Source: CAKQOE01 sp963627215 (lineage in GTDB: Bacteria > Bacillota > Clostridia > Peptostreptococcales > Anaerovoracaceae). From it: a stretch of DNA of 8,394 nucleotides. Location of the stretch: positions 1 to 8,394 of the forward strand of contig CAVGAH010000089.1 of assembly GCA_963627215.1 (NCBI GenBank), written 5' to 3'. This document shows positions 1 through 5,376 of this stretch, in pieces. The notes beneath the pieces were generated by a model. The model saw only the letters and a program-made list of their open reading frames with translations, had not been told where the DNA came from and did not search any database. A program made the position numbers and the translations under genes. Numbering within the stretch: position 1 is the stretch's first letter; each line of letters starts with the position of its first letter.

Positions 1-156
1 GTCCTCGATCTTAAATACATAATGGGTATGAAAAATCGTGAAATAGCCGAATATCTTCAGATGAACCAATCAACTGTAGAATCACGTCTCCGACGAGGCA
101 AGCAAATGCTAAAAAGCAAAATTATTAAAGAAAACCAGAAAGGATCAGAAAAATGA
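1..156 (+). CDS. RNA polymerase sigma-70-family factor, C-terminal fragment (region 4)
   Basis: Reading frame 1 is open from the window edge to the TGA at 154-156 and gives 51 residues; the start lies outside the window. The visible part has the look of sigma region 4, the helix-turn-helix that contacts the -35 element: NREIAEYLQMNQSTVESRLRRG is helix, turn and recognition helix, preceded by VLDLKYIMGM and followed by a basic tail. This arrangement is typical of small ECF-type sigma factors. The stop overlaps the next start in the sequence ATGA, so the two proteins are probably made in a coupled way, as is usual for an ECF sigma factor and its anti-sigma partner. A LuxR-type regulator has a similar helix-turn-helix, but the RLRRGKQML ending is sigma-like. 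The ECF group cannot be assigned from this fragment. Confidence 0.85.
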   Translation, partial: VLDLKYIMGMKNREIAEYLQMNQSTVESRLRRGKQMLKSKIIKENQKGSEK

Positions 157-875
157 AAAATAATACGATCACTGAGTTCCTGTCAGAATCAGTTATAAAC
201 GAATACCGTGATGCAATCACCAATACAAATGCCCCTACTTATTCAACAAAATATAAAACAAAAATGCAGGAACTTGATAACAATTTCTACAAAGAACTAA
301 ACTCAGACTGTCATTTCAAAACAACAACATGGATAAAAAATGATTTTTTGCGGTCGGCAGCAGCGATAATTATCGTCCTTTCACTCAGCCTGTCTGTCAT
401 ATGCACTATATCACCGACAGCCCGTGCCGCTGTTACAAGCTTTATAAAGACTATTCACGATAACTTCATAATATATGATTCTTCAGGCAAACATACAGAT
501 ATCCCAATCGAAAGTATACTTGCAAGCATTATTGATAACATTTCGGTACCTGAAAATTATAATCTTTCAGATCAATATTATGACGATTCATATGCGCTGC
601 TTATGTATACCGACGATGCACAACATATTCTCTCAATAACTGTTATGTCATCATATAGTGGAGCAAGCAGTTCAGGTAATATCTCAGATGGCAGCCTGAA
701 AGAAACAACCATACATAATTTTCCTGCAGAGCTGTTTATTGCTGACACTACAAAACAGGACAATGTAAGCAACAATATAACATGGACAGACACCGACACC
801 GGATATTTATACAGTATTAGCGCATTTCTGTCATCAGATGAATTGATATCTCTTGCCGCAGGAATATATTCATAA
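153..875 (+). CDS. Membrane-anchored DUF4367-like protein, probable anti-sigma factor
   Basis: The protein has 240 residues. Residues 1-65 are polar, probably cytoplasmic, and contain no zinc-binding HxxxCxxC motif. Residues 68-87 (AAAIIIVLSLSLSVICTI) form one hydrophobic span, and residues 88-240 would lie outside the membrane. The last 110 residues resemble the DUF4367 pattern: an NISVPENY segment, a strand-rich middle (ALLMYTDDAQHILSITVM), then a TWTDTDTGYLYSISAFLSS-type strand pair and a short helix ending ISLAAGIYS. In Clostridia such proteins commonly sit just downstream of an ECF sigma gene. The inferred role is to hold the upstream sigma factor at the membrane until an envelope signal releases it. 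The start is set by the ATGA overlap and by AGAAAGGATCAG upstream (AGGA, spacing about 9). The gene is AT-rich compared with the rest of the window, which may reflect acquisition. The family call is from memory of its pattern, and the anti-sigma role rests on gene order. Confidence 0.72.
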   Translation: MKNNTITEFLSESVINEYRDAITNTNAPTYSTKYKTKMQELDNNFYKELNSDCHFKTTTWIKNDFLRSAAAIIIVLSLSLSVICTISPTARAAVTSFIKTIHDNFIIYDSSGKHTDIPIESILASIIDNISVPENYNLSDQYYDDSYALLMYTDDAQHILSITVMSSYSGASSSGNISDGSLKETTIHNFPAELFIADTTKQDNVSNNITWTDTDTGYLYSISAFLSSDELISLAAGIYS

Positions 876-928
876 TAATTTAGAAGACATGTTCTGTTAA
901 ATTTTATATTTATATTGGAACAGAATAA

Positions 929-962
929 CCGCCCTGTCATGCCATAAAACAAAACAGGGCGG
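929..962 (-). terminator. Hairpin between convergent genes, likely terminator
   Basis: CCGCCCTGT (929-937) and ACAGGGCGG (954-962) form a perfect 9-bp stem with a 16-nt loop. Read on the minus strand it is followed by TTATTCTGTT, which is moderately U-rich; on the plus strand it is followed by TAAACATAT, which is not. It lies 54 nt after the DUF4367-like gene and 161 nt after the ABC permease gene, so it most likely ends the GntR-ABC operon transcript and may also block transcripts coming from the left. The loop is long and the U tract is imperfect, so efficiency is uncertain. Confidence 0.55.
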
Positions 963-975
963 TAAACATATCCGC

Positions 976-994
976 AGCAGCCGTCACCGGCTGA
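976..994. repeat. Palindromic repeat, copy 1 (CGGTGACG hairpin family)
   Basis: The 19-bp sequence AGCAGCCGTCACCGGCTGA occurs here and again, identically, at 3279-3297. It holds a 6-bp stem CAGCCG/CGGCTG around a TCAC loop, which reads as GUGA (a GNRA-type tetraloop) on the minus strand. Shorter relatives with the same CGGTGACG core but different outer stems lie at 1026-1039 and 4813-4826. All four copies are between genes. Confidence 0.6.
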
Positions 995-1025
995 GTTTTA
1001 CGCGGCTTCAGCCGCACTCCTGCCT

Positions 1026-1039
1026 GCGCGGTGACGCGC
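1026..1039. repeat. Palindromic repeat, copy 2 (GTGA-loop hairpin)
   Basis: GCGCG, loop GTGA, CGCGC: a 5-bp perfect stem with the same CGGTGACG core as the other copies, here with GTGA on the plus strand. It is the third hairpin of the cloverleaf-like element and lies 87 nt beyond the stop codon of the ABC permease gene. Confidence 0.5.
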
Positions 1040-1122
1040 GCTACCGGATATTTATTTATTTTATTGTGACTTTTTTATTAAGTAATTATTCTTGCATCAC
1101 GTACCTTACGGCCCACTCAGAT

Positions 1123-1953
1123 CTATTCAAGATTCAGCTTATTCTTCATCAGATAATTAGTACCGGCAAAGAACAGCGCTGCTTTTATTACGTAAAGCAC
1201 GATCAATCCCCACATAGCCACATGCATCTGAGCTATCGACCCCATATTGGTGCTGCTTGCAAAGCCCATGATACCGGACACCATATATGAGCTGCTGCCG
1301 CTTGATACCAGGCTTGTAAATATTCCGACTATTATCTGAAGCGCTACGTTTATGCCGACGTAAGCGCCGAAGCTGCACAGGAGCTTGTGATTGTCAACGA
1401 GCTGGCCTATAGCCATGGCAACGTAGATCTGAAGTATTGCAGACGCAGCGCCCGCGATCATAAGGATCACAAGCTCAAACGTAAGAGCTATGCCGTTCGC
1501 TACGAGATCTCCGTGACCCACAAGCGAAATGTTTGTAAAGATCGAAACAAATTCTCCGAAGTTTATGCCGATGCTTCCGATTATCATAAATGAAGCAAAT
1601 ATCACGATCATACTGATAAAGCACCATGCCACAGACACGATTAGCTTTGACGCTATATGCTGCCATATTTTTACAGGAAGCGTATGCATCAGATAGCCTT
1701 CGTTCTGGAGCAGGTTCTTGTAGAAGCGCTGGACTATAAGTATAAATGTCAATACACCTATTGCGACTATACCGCCCACGTAAAGCATCATGACTATTAT
1801 AGTCGGGAACATCATCGACATTCCGCCGTGCGTCGCCGAACCTATCGCAAACTCTATACGAGTTACTATTGAAATTATGATAAGCGCCGCGTACAGGATG
1901 CCGAGACCCCTCGCTGTCGCGCGAAATTCGTATTTTGTAAGCTTGGCTAACAT
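1123..1953 (-). CDS. ABC-2-type transporter permease subunit
   Basis: This 276-residue protein has six likely membrane spans at about residues 17-31, 48-75, 105-130, 153-182, 190-215 and 247-269, with a short polar N-terminus (LAKLTKYEFRATARG). The stretch NEGYLMHTLPVKIWQHIASK between spans 2 and 3 resembles the coupling region often seen in clostridial ABC-2-type permeases. It would form the membrane channel for the ATPase encoded just upstream. The ATG at 1951-1953 is preceded by GGAGG with 7-nt spacing, placed inside the end of the ATPase gene, and the two genes overlap by 7 nt, so translation is probably coupled. Substrate is unknown. In YtrA-type operons the transporter is often linked to cell-envelope or peptide-antibiotic stress; that is family knowledge, not shown here. 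It is the last gene of the operon. Confidence 0.85.
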   Translation of the reverse strand: MLAKLTKYEFRATARGLGILYAALIIISIVTRIEFAIGSATHGGMSMMFPTIIVMMLYVGGIVAIGVLTFILIVQRFYKNLLQNEGYLMHTLPVKIWQHIASKLIVSVAWCFISMIVIFASFMIIGSIGINFGEFVSIFTNISLVGHGDLVANGIALTFELVILMIAGAASAILQIYVAMAIGQLVDNHKLLCSFGAYVGINVALQIIVGIFTSLVSSGSSSYMVSGIMGFASSTNMGSIAQMHVAMWGLIVLYVIKAALFFAGTNYLMKNKLNLE

Positions 1954-2648
1954 CTGAATACCTCCCTGAAATACTCGTCTACCGACTCTCCCTCTTTCTC
2001 TCTTATCTCATCTACGGAAGTGCATGCCGCTATGCTGCCGTCTTTTATGAATATTACGTCGTCAAGCACCTGTTCAACGTCTGCGATCAGATGCGTTGAG
2101 ATGATGACCGTACCGTTTTCGTTGTAGTTGCTGATAATTGTATTTAATATATAATCTCTCGCTGCCGGGTCTACCCCTCCGATAGGCTCGTCAAGCATGT
2201 AAAGCTGCGCCTGACGGCTCATTGCCAGTATGAGCTGGACCTTTTCCTTTGTACCCTTTGAAAGCGACTTCAGGCGCTGATTCTCGTTTATCGAAAGGCG
2301 CTGGAGCATATCCTGCGCTTTCAGATGGTCAAAATCCTTATAAAACTCAGTAAACATCTTTACAAGATCCTTTACCTTCATCCAGTCAGGCAGGTAATCC
2401 TTGTCAGGCAGATAAGATACTATCTGCTTCGTTTCAGGTCCCGGCTTGTGTCCGTCTATAAGTATGCTCCCGCTCGTCGGCACTAAAAGCCCGTTTGCAA
2501 GCTTCATAAATGTAGTTTTTCCGCTGCCGTTAGGTCCGAGCAGACCTATGATGCGACCGCGCGGTATATCCATGTTTATCCCGTTAAGCGCATTTCTGCC
2601 TGAGAATCTCTTTCCCAGGTCTCTGCACTGCAGTATGTATTCATTCAT
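1947..2648 (-). CDS. ABC transporter ATP-binding protein
   Basis: The protein has 233 residues and a complete set of nucleotide-binding motifs: Walker A GPNGSGKTT (38-46), ABC signature LSKGT (129-133), Walker B LYMLDEP (149-155), D-loop GGVDP (157-161) and switch histidine H186 in STH. The signature is LSKGT rather than LSGGQ, a variant familiar in ATPases of the YtrB and bacitracin-export-like branch. In place of a clear Q-loop glutamine there is YLPDKDYLPDW (79-89), also common in that branch. It should power the permease encoded next. The ATG at 2646-2648 follows GGAGGAG with 7-nt spacing, both inside the end of the GntR gene, and overlaps that gene by 8 nt. It is the middle gene of the regulator-ATPase-permease operon. 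Two ATPases would presumably act as a dimer. Confidence 0.93.
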   Translation of the reverse strand: MNEYILQCRDLGKRFSGRNALNGINMDIPRGRIIGLLGPNGSGKTTFMKLANGLLVPTSGSILIDGHKPGPETKQIVSYLPDKDYLPDWMKVKDLVKMFTEFYKDFDHLKAQDMLQRLSINENQRLKSLSKGTKEKVQLILAMSRQAQLYMLDEPIGGVDPAARDYILNTIISNYNENGTVIISTHLIADVEQVLDDVIFIKDGSIAACTSVDEIREKEGESVDEYFREVFRC

Positions 2649-3003
2649 ACTTGTACTCCTCCAGTAAATCTAAAATCTCTCTCTTTGAAAATCCCAGCTG
2701 TTTCATCTGCTCCGCAAACATCCCTATCTTTTCGTCAGCCAGACGCCTGCGTGCCAGAAGTATGAGGTTCATGTCCTCTGTGATGAACCTGCCCGCCGTG
2801 CGCTGCGAATGGACCAGACCTGAGTCCTCTATCGCTGTGAGTGCTCTCTGCATCGTGTTTGGATTGACTCCCGCCTCTTCAGCGAGGTCCCTCACCGAGC
2901 TGAGCTTGCTCCCCGGCGCATATATCCCTGTAACGATCCTCACAGTCATCTGGTCGACGAGCTGCGTGTAGATAGGCTGCCTGCTGTCAAACTTCCATTC
3001 CAT
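2641..3003 (-). CDS. GntR-family transcriptional regulator, YtrA subfamily
   Basis: At 120 residues this is the short YtrA form, a winged helix with only a small C-terminal dimerisation tail. Residues 1-75 carry the GntR DNA-binding domain: PIYTQLVDQM, PGSKLSSVRDLAEEAGVNPN (helix-turn-helix, about 30-49), TMQRALTAIEDSGLV and the wing HSQRTAGRFIT. Residues 80-120 form two helices (LARRRLADEKIGMFAEQMKQLGFSKREILDLLEEY). Regulators of this type usually repress their own operon and respond to envelope stress or an exported compound; the ligand here is unknown. The ATG at 3001-3003 has GGAGG 9 nt upstream. Another ATG 4 nt earlier is in a different frame. The gene opens the operon, downstream of a sigma-A promoter overlapped by a dyad that may be its own operator. 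Confidence 0.92.
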   Translation of the reverse strand: MEWKFDSRQPIYTQLVDQMTVRIVTGIYAPGSKLSSVRDLAEEAGVNPNTMQRALTAIEDSGLVHSQRTAGRFITEDMNLILLARRRLADEKIGMFAEQMKQLGFSKREILDLLEEYKYE

Positions 3004-3070
3004 TCATCTTTTCCTCCTTTCCCCATTAATACTCCGATATACTAATACCTCTTTTGAATAAATGCTCTCA

Positions 3071-3096
3071 TGCCTGCCATCCCCTTTAAGCAGGCA
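3071..3096 (-). other. Hairpin in the 5' leader of the GntR-ABC operon
   Basis: TGCCTGC (3071-3077) pairs perfectly with GCAGGCA (3090-3096), giving a 7-bp stem with a 12-nt loop. It lies about 55 nt after the likely transcription start and 68 nt before the GntR start codon. No U tract follows, so it does not look like an attenuator; it could affect mRNA stability or be incidental. Confidence 0.4.
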
Positions 3097-3127
3097 CTTT
3101 CGCTCAATCACCGTATCATCTGTACTG

Positions 3128-3157
3128 TTGTATTACTGTACTAACGACTTAATACAA
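3128..3157. promoter_or_regulatory. Operator-like inverted repeat at the GntR-ABC operon promoter
   Basis: TTGTATTA (3128-3135) and TAATACAA (3150-3157) form a perfect 8-bp inverted repeat separated by 14 nt. One arm touches the -10 box and the dyad covers the expected transcription start, which is where a repressor would act. YtrA-type GntR proteins bind dyads of about this size at their own promoters, so autoregulation is the natural reading. This is an inference from position and symmetry. Confidence 0.55.
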
Positions 3158-3184
3158 TAATACATCATTATTATTTTTTGTCAA
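3157..3184 (-). promoter_or_regulatory. Sigma-A promoter of the GntR-ABC operon
   Basis: On the minus strand a perfect -35 box TTGACA (3184-3179) is followed after 16 nt by TATTAT (3162-3157), a 5-of-6 match to the -10 consensus. Transcription should start near 3150 and run about 150 nt before the GntR start codon. The promoter sits just after the murA terminator, so the two transcription units are cleanly separated. Confidence 0.72.
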
Positions 3185-3208
3185 CCGGGTTTTATAAAAA
3201 ATTTTTCT

Positions 3209-3266
3209 AAAAATAAAAATGCCGCCCCGCCGCGCATCGCATCAATGCAATACGCAACAGGACGGC
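3209..3266 (-). terminator. Rho-independent terminator of murA
   Basis: Read on the minus strand, 3266 to 3221 folds into one unbroken 22-bp hairpin with a 2-nt apex. The outer arms are GCCGTCCTG and CGGGGCGGC, and the inner part is a 24-nt near-palindrome (3232-3255). Six of the pairs are G-U wobbles, which would be C-A mismatches on the plus strand, so the structure is suited to minus-strand RNA only. It is followed by ATTTTTATTTTT (3220-3209). It lies 71 nt after the murA stop codon and should keep murA transcription out of the GntR operon. Confidence 0.85.
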
Positions 3267-3275
3267 CGAGCCGTC
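3261..3275 (-). other. Hairpin that competes with the murA terminator
   Basis: GACGGC (3261-3266) and GCCGTC (3270-3275) form a 6-bp stem with a 3-nt loop. Positions 3261-3266 are also the first arm of the murA terminator, so on the minus-strand RNA the two structures exclude each other. The upstream hairpin would form first as RNA emerges. This resembles an antiterminator arrangement, but the long terminator stem should win on stability. Confidence 0.4.
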
Positions 3276-3278
3276 AGG

Positions 3279-3297
3279 AGCAGCCGTCACCGGCTGA
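3279..3297. repeat. Palindromic repeat, copy 3 (identical to 976-994)
   Basis: This is an exact 19-bp copy of AGCAGCCGTCACCGGCTGA, with stem CAGCCG/CGGCTG at 3281-3286 and 3291-3296. It lies 41 nt after the murA stop codon. As in the cloverleaf-like element at 968-1051, a TTTATTTATTTT stretch lies on its plus-strand downstream side (3305-3316), only 7 nt away here. Confidence 0.6.
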
Positions 3298-3337
3298 CAC
3301 TGCTTTTATTTATTTTTATTCTCTACTCGCTTATTCT

Positions 3338-4600
3338 TTACTCTTCTACGCGAGTAATATCAGCGCCGAGACCTCTGAGCTTTTCCACGAAGCCTGTGTA
3401 GCCGCGTTCTATATGATATATCTCAGATATCTCTGTAACGCCCTCAGCAGCAAGTCCCGCGAGTACCATCGCAGCGCCCGCTCTAAGGTCTGTAGATATT
3501 ACAGGAGCGCCCTTGAGCTTCTTATCGCCCGGTATAACGGCGCAGCGTCCTTCTATGGTTATGCCTGCGCCCATGCGATTGAGCTCGTTTATATGCATGT
3601 ATCTATTTTCAAAAACAGTCTCTATAACAGTACTGCTGCCCTTAACTATAGTAAGGAGCGCCATGAACTGCGACTGCATATCAGTCGGAAATCCCGGATA
3701 CGGCAGCGTCTTTATATCTGTAGCCACGAGCTCACAGTTTTCAGCGTCTACACGAAGTCCTTCAAGAGTATCCTCTACCGTTACGCCGCATTCCTGCAGC
3801 TTTGCGATTATCGGTCTTACGTGATCCGGAACTACATTCTTTATGAGCACATTTCCGTGAGTTATAGCAGCAGCTACCATAAACGTACCTGTTTCTATAC
3901 GGTCAGGGATAACACAGTGCTTAGTACCGTGCAGGCGCTCAACGCCCTCTATCTTTATGGTATCTGTGCCTGCGCCCTTTATCTTAGCGCCCATCTTGTT
4001 CAGATAATTTGCAAGGTCAACTATTTCAGGCTCCTCTGCTACATTCTCGAGCACAGTAGTACCCTCTGCAAGAGACGCTGCTATTACGAGATTTTCTGTA
4101 GCACCTACGCTAGGATAATCGAGATATATCTTTGCACCCTTGAGCTTATCGGCCTTAGCTTCAACGTAATTGGTCCCGTATTCTATCTCTGCGCCCATCT
4201 TCTCAAAGCCCTTGAGATGCAGGTCTACAGGTCTTGCTCCTATGGCGCAGCCGCCCGGAAGGGCTACTCTCGCGCTTCCGAGACGCGCAAGGAGCGGTCC
4301 CATAGTCAGTATAGACGCGCGCATCTTCTTTACGAACTCAGCCGGAGCTTCATTCGTAGTTATCTTTTCAGAATTCAGCGACAGCACGTTATTTTCAAGG
4401 TCTGCCTTTACCTTTACGCCAAGACCTTCCATTATCTTACACATTACATCTACGTCGCGCAGGTCAGGCGCATCGTAGATAAGACATTCTTCGCCTGCAA
4501 GCAGTGTTGCAGCCATTATCGGCAAAACTGAATTTTTAGCGCCGCTTACAGTTACCTCACCCTTAAGCGGTCCGCTGTTTTTTACTAAATATTTAGCCAA
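3338..4600 (-). CDS. murA: UDP-N-acetylglucosamine 1-carboxyvinyltransferase
   Basis: MurA catalyses the first committed step of peptidoglycan synthesis in the cytoplasm, moving enolpyruvate from phosphoenolpyruvate to UDP-GlcNAc; it is the target of fosfomycin. The 420-residue product is full length. Residues K22 and N23 lie in SGAKNSVLP, the catalytic cysteine C118 in LPGGCAIGARPVDLHLKG (Cys rather than the resistant Asp, so fosfomycin sensitivity is expected at this residue), and the base D307 in FPTDMQSQF. The end, GYTGFVEKLRGLGADI, is the usual family ending. The start is a TTG at 4598-4600 with GGAGG 6 nt upstream; MAKYLVKNSGPLKGEVTVSGAKNS is the expected N-terminus, and no ATG would fit. 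Many Bacillota carry two MurA paralogues, and which one this is cannot be told here. It is transcribed alone, with a strong terminator downstream. No convincing promoter was found in the 248-nt gap upstream. Confidence 0.97.
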   Translation of the reverse strand: MAKYLVKNSGPLKGEVTVSGAKNSVLPIMAATLLAGEECLIYDAPDLRDVDVMCKIMEGLGVKVKADLENNVLSLNSEKITTNEAPAEFVKKMRASILTMGPLLARLGSARVALPGGCAIGARPVDLHLKGFEKMGAEIEYGTNYVEAKADKLKGAKIYLDYPSVGATENLVIAASLAEGTTVLENVAEEPEIVDLANYLNKMGAKIKGAGTDTIKIEGVERLHGTKHCVIPDRIETGTFMVAAAITHGNVLIKNVVPDHVRPIIAKLQECGVTVEDTLEGLRVDAENCELVATDIKTLPYPGFPTDMQSQFMALLTIVKGSSTVIETVFENRYMHINELNRMGAGITIEGRCAVIPGDKKLKGAPVISTDLRAGAAMVLAGLAAEGVTEISEIYHIERGYTGFVEKLRGLGADITRVEE

Positions 4601-4668
4601 TTTTCTCCTCCGGATATTTTCAGTGTATTTTTATCTTTTTCTTTATTTTTGTAGATTTAGCGGCAAAA

Positions 4669-4686
4669 ACGCACCTCAAAACGCGT
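4669..4686 (-). other. Possible attenuator-like hairpin in the murA leader
   Basis: On the minus strand ACGCG (4686-4682) and TGCGT (4673-4669) form a 5-bp stem, one pair a G-U wobble, with an 8-nt loop. It is followed directly by four further T residues. It sits about 68 nt before the murA start codon. The stem is short, so it may be a weak pause or attenuation site or chance. The rest of the 4601-4848 gap is AT-rich; it holds a perfect 10-bp palindrome GAAATATTTC (4772-4781) whose first nine bases recur at 4800-4808, and no gene. Confidence 0.3.
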
Positions 4687-4812
4687 CCCTTTTTTCGCGG
4701 CGCATCTCTCATGTCGTATTTGCTTTAGATGTATTTATGTATTTTTCCTGATTATTTAATGGAAACAGCTTGAAATATTTCCTTTATCTAAAAAATACAG
4801 AAATATTTGTTG

Positions 4813-4826
4813 GCCCGGTGACGGGC
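4813..4826. repeat. Palindromic repeat, copy 4, at the end of spmB
   Basis: GCCCG, loop GTGA, CGGGC: a 5-bp perfect stem with the CGGTGACG core shared by the other copies. It lies 22 nt after the spmB stop codon. On the minus strand it is followed by CAACAAATATTTCTG and then TATTTTTT, so it could serve as a weak terminator for spmAB. Confidence 0.55.
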
Positions 4827-4848
4827 ACAGCTAATACATTATACATTA

Positions 4849-5376
4849 TTACATGACCTTGCACAATACAAGAGATAGCCAAATTCCAATAATATAGCCC
4901 ACAATTCCGGCCGGAACCGTATGCCTCATTTTTTTCACAGATGTCACGCCAAAATACACAGCTACAGCGTACAGCAATGTCTCACTGCTTCCCATCATTA
5001 CACAGGCGCTCCTGCAAAGAAAGCTGTCTGCCCCGAATTCATCGGCCAGCTGTTCAAGTATCACGAGCGTTCCGCTTCCCGATACAGGGCGCATTATCAT
5101 AAATCCGGCAAGCTCCTCCGGCATAGCAAGCAGGCTGAACAAAGGGTCGCAGACCTTTTCCAGTACGTCGAGCGCACCTGAATCAGTCATCAGGCGTATC
5201 GCGAGAAACACCGCAATAATAAACGGAAGTATGTCAGCCGCCGTCTGCAGACCTTCGCGGCAGCCTTCTATAAACAGATTGTAAACATTTACCTTTTTTA
5301 TCCAGCCATGCACAAGGATGCCCGTTATGAGACACGGCAGAAATGCAGCCGATACAGCGCTCAAAATACCGCTCAC
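4849..5376 (-). CDS. spmB: Spore maturation protein B
   Basis: SpmB works with SpmA in the membrane during sporulation and is needed for normal dehydration of the spore core; the transported molecule is not established. The chosen GTG start (5374-5376) gives 175 residues, close to the length of the Bacillus protein. It overlaps the spmA stop as GTGA, has AAGGAGG about 11 nt upstream, and begins MSGILSAVSAAFLPCLITG as expected. The frame stays open upstream to an ATG at 5410-5412 and beyond, but those residues (MQVLREKEGTPA and earlier) do not fit the family. Family features are KKVNVYNLFIEGCREGLQTA (27-46), RPVSGSGTL (96-104) and GSSETLLYAVAVYFG (129-143), spread over about four hydrophobic spans of a nucleoside-recognition (Gate) domain. 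The usual GSTDTT motif reads GSSETL here. Confidence 0.9.
   Translation of the reverse strand: MSGILSAVSAAFLPCLITGILVHGWIKKVNVYNLFIEGCREGLQTAADILPFIIAVFLAIRLMTDSGALDVLEKVCDPLFSLLAMPEELAGFMIMRPVSGSGTLVILEQLADEFGADSFLCRSACVMMGSSETLLYAVAVYFGVTSVKKMRHTVPAGIVGYIIGIWLSLVLCKVM

Larger units (their letters stand above)
968..1051. other. Cloverleaf-like structured element (three hairpins inside a closing stem)
   Basis: ATATCCG at 968-974 pairs perfectly with CGGATAT at 1045-1051. Inside this 7-bp closing stem are three further perfect hairpins: CAGCCG/CGGCTG (978-983 with 988-993, loop TCAC), GCGGC/GCCGC (1002-1006 with 1011-1015, loop TTCA) and GCGCG/CGCGC (1026-1030 with 1035-1039, loop GTGA). On the plus strand a T-rich stretch (TTTATTTATTTT, 1051-1062) follows at once, so as a plus-strand RNA the element could end the DUF4367-gene transcript. 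On the minus strand it would be part of the 3' untranslated region of the permease gene, 72 nt after the stop. No open reading frame of note lies in it. It may be a terminator complex, a structured RNA or a short palindromic repeat insertion; the sequence does not decide. Confidence 0.5.
3027..3163. repeat. Cluster of five TAATAC/GTATTA half-sites upstream of the GntR gene
   Basis: TAATAC occurs at 3027-3032, 3043-3048, 3150-3155 and 3158-3163, and its complement GTATTA at 3130-3135. Two of these make up the dyad at 3128-3157. The others lie near the ribosome binding site and over the -10 box. The pattern suggests several binding sites for one regulator, most simply the GntR protein encoded next door. 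The region is AT-rich, so some copies could be chance. Confidence 0.4.

Noticed and set aside
892..925. 7-bp inverted repeat TTCTGTT/AACAGAA after the DUF4367-like gene
   Set aside because: The stem is weak with a 20-nt AT-rich loop, and the stronger 929-962 hairpin is adjacent. Treated as chance.
578..952. Minus-strand open frame of 124 codons over the DUF4367-like gene
   Set aside because: It runs antisense to a better-supported gene, has no ribosome binding site and shows no recognisable domain.
3040..3085. Short upstream open frame (12 codons, MAGMRAFIQKRY) in the GntR-operon leader
   Set aside because: The GGGG directly before its ATG leaves no spacing for a ribosome binding site, and nothing else supports translation.
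3245..4531. Plus-strand open frame of 428 codons covering murA
   Set aside because: It is antisense to an unmistakable murA. Its product is rich in Tyr, Cys, His and Arg without domains, and it lacks a ribosome binding site. The frame stays open because of the codon use of murA.
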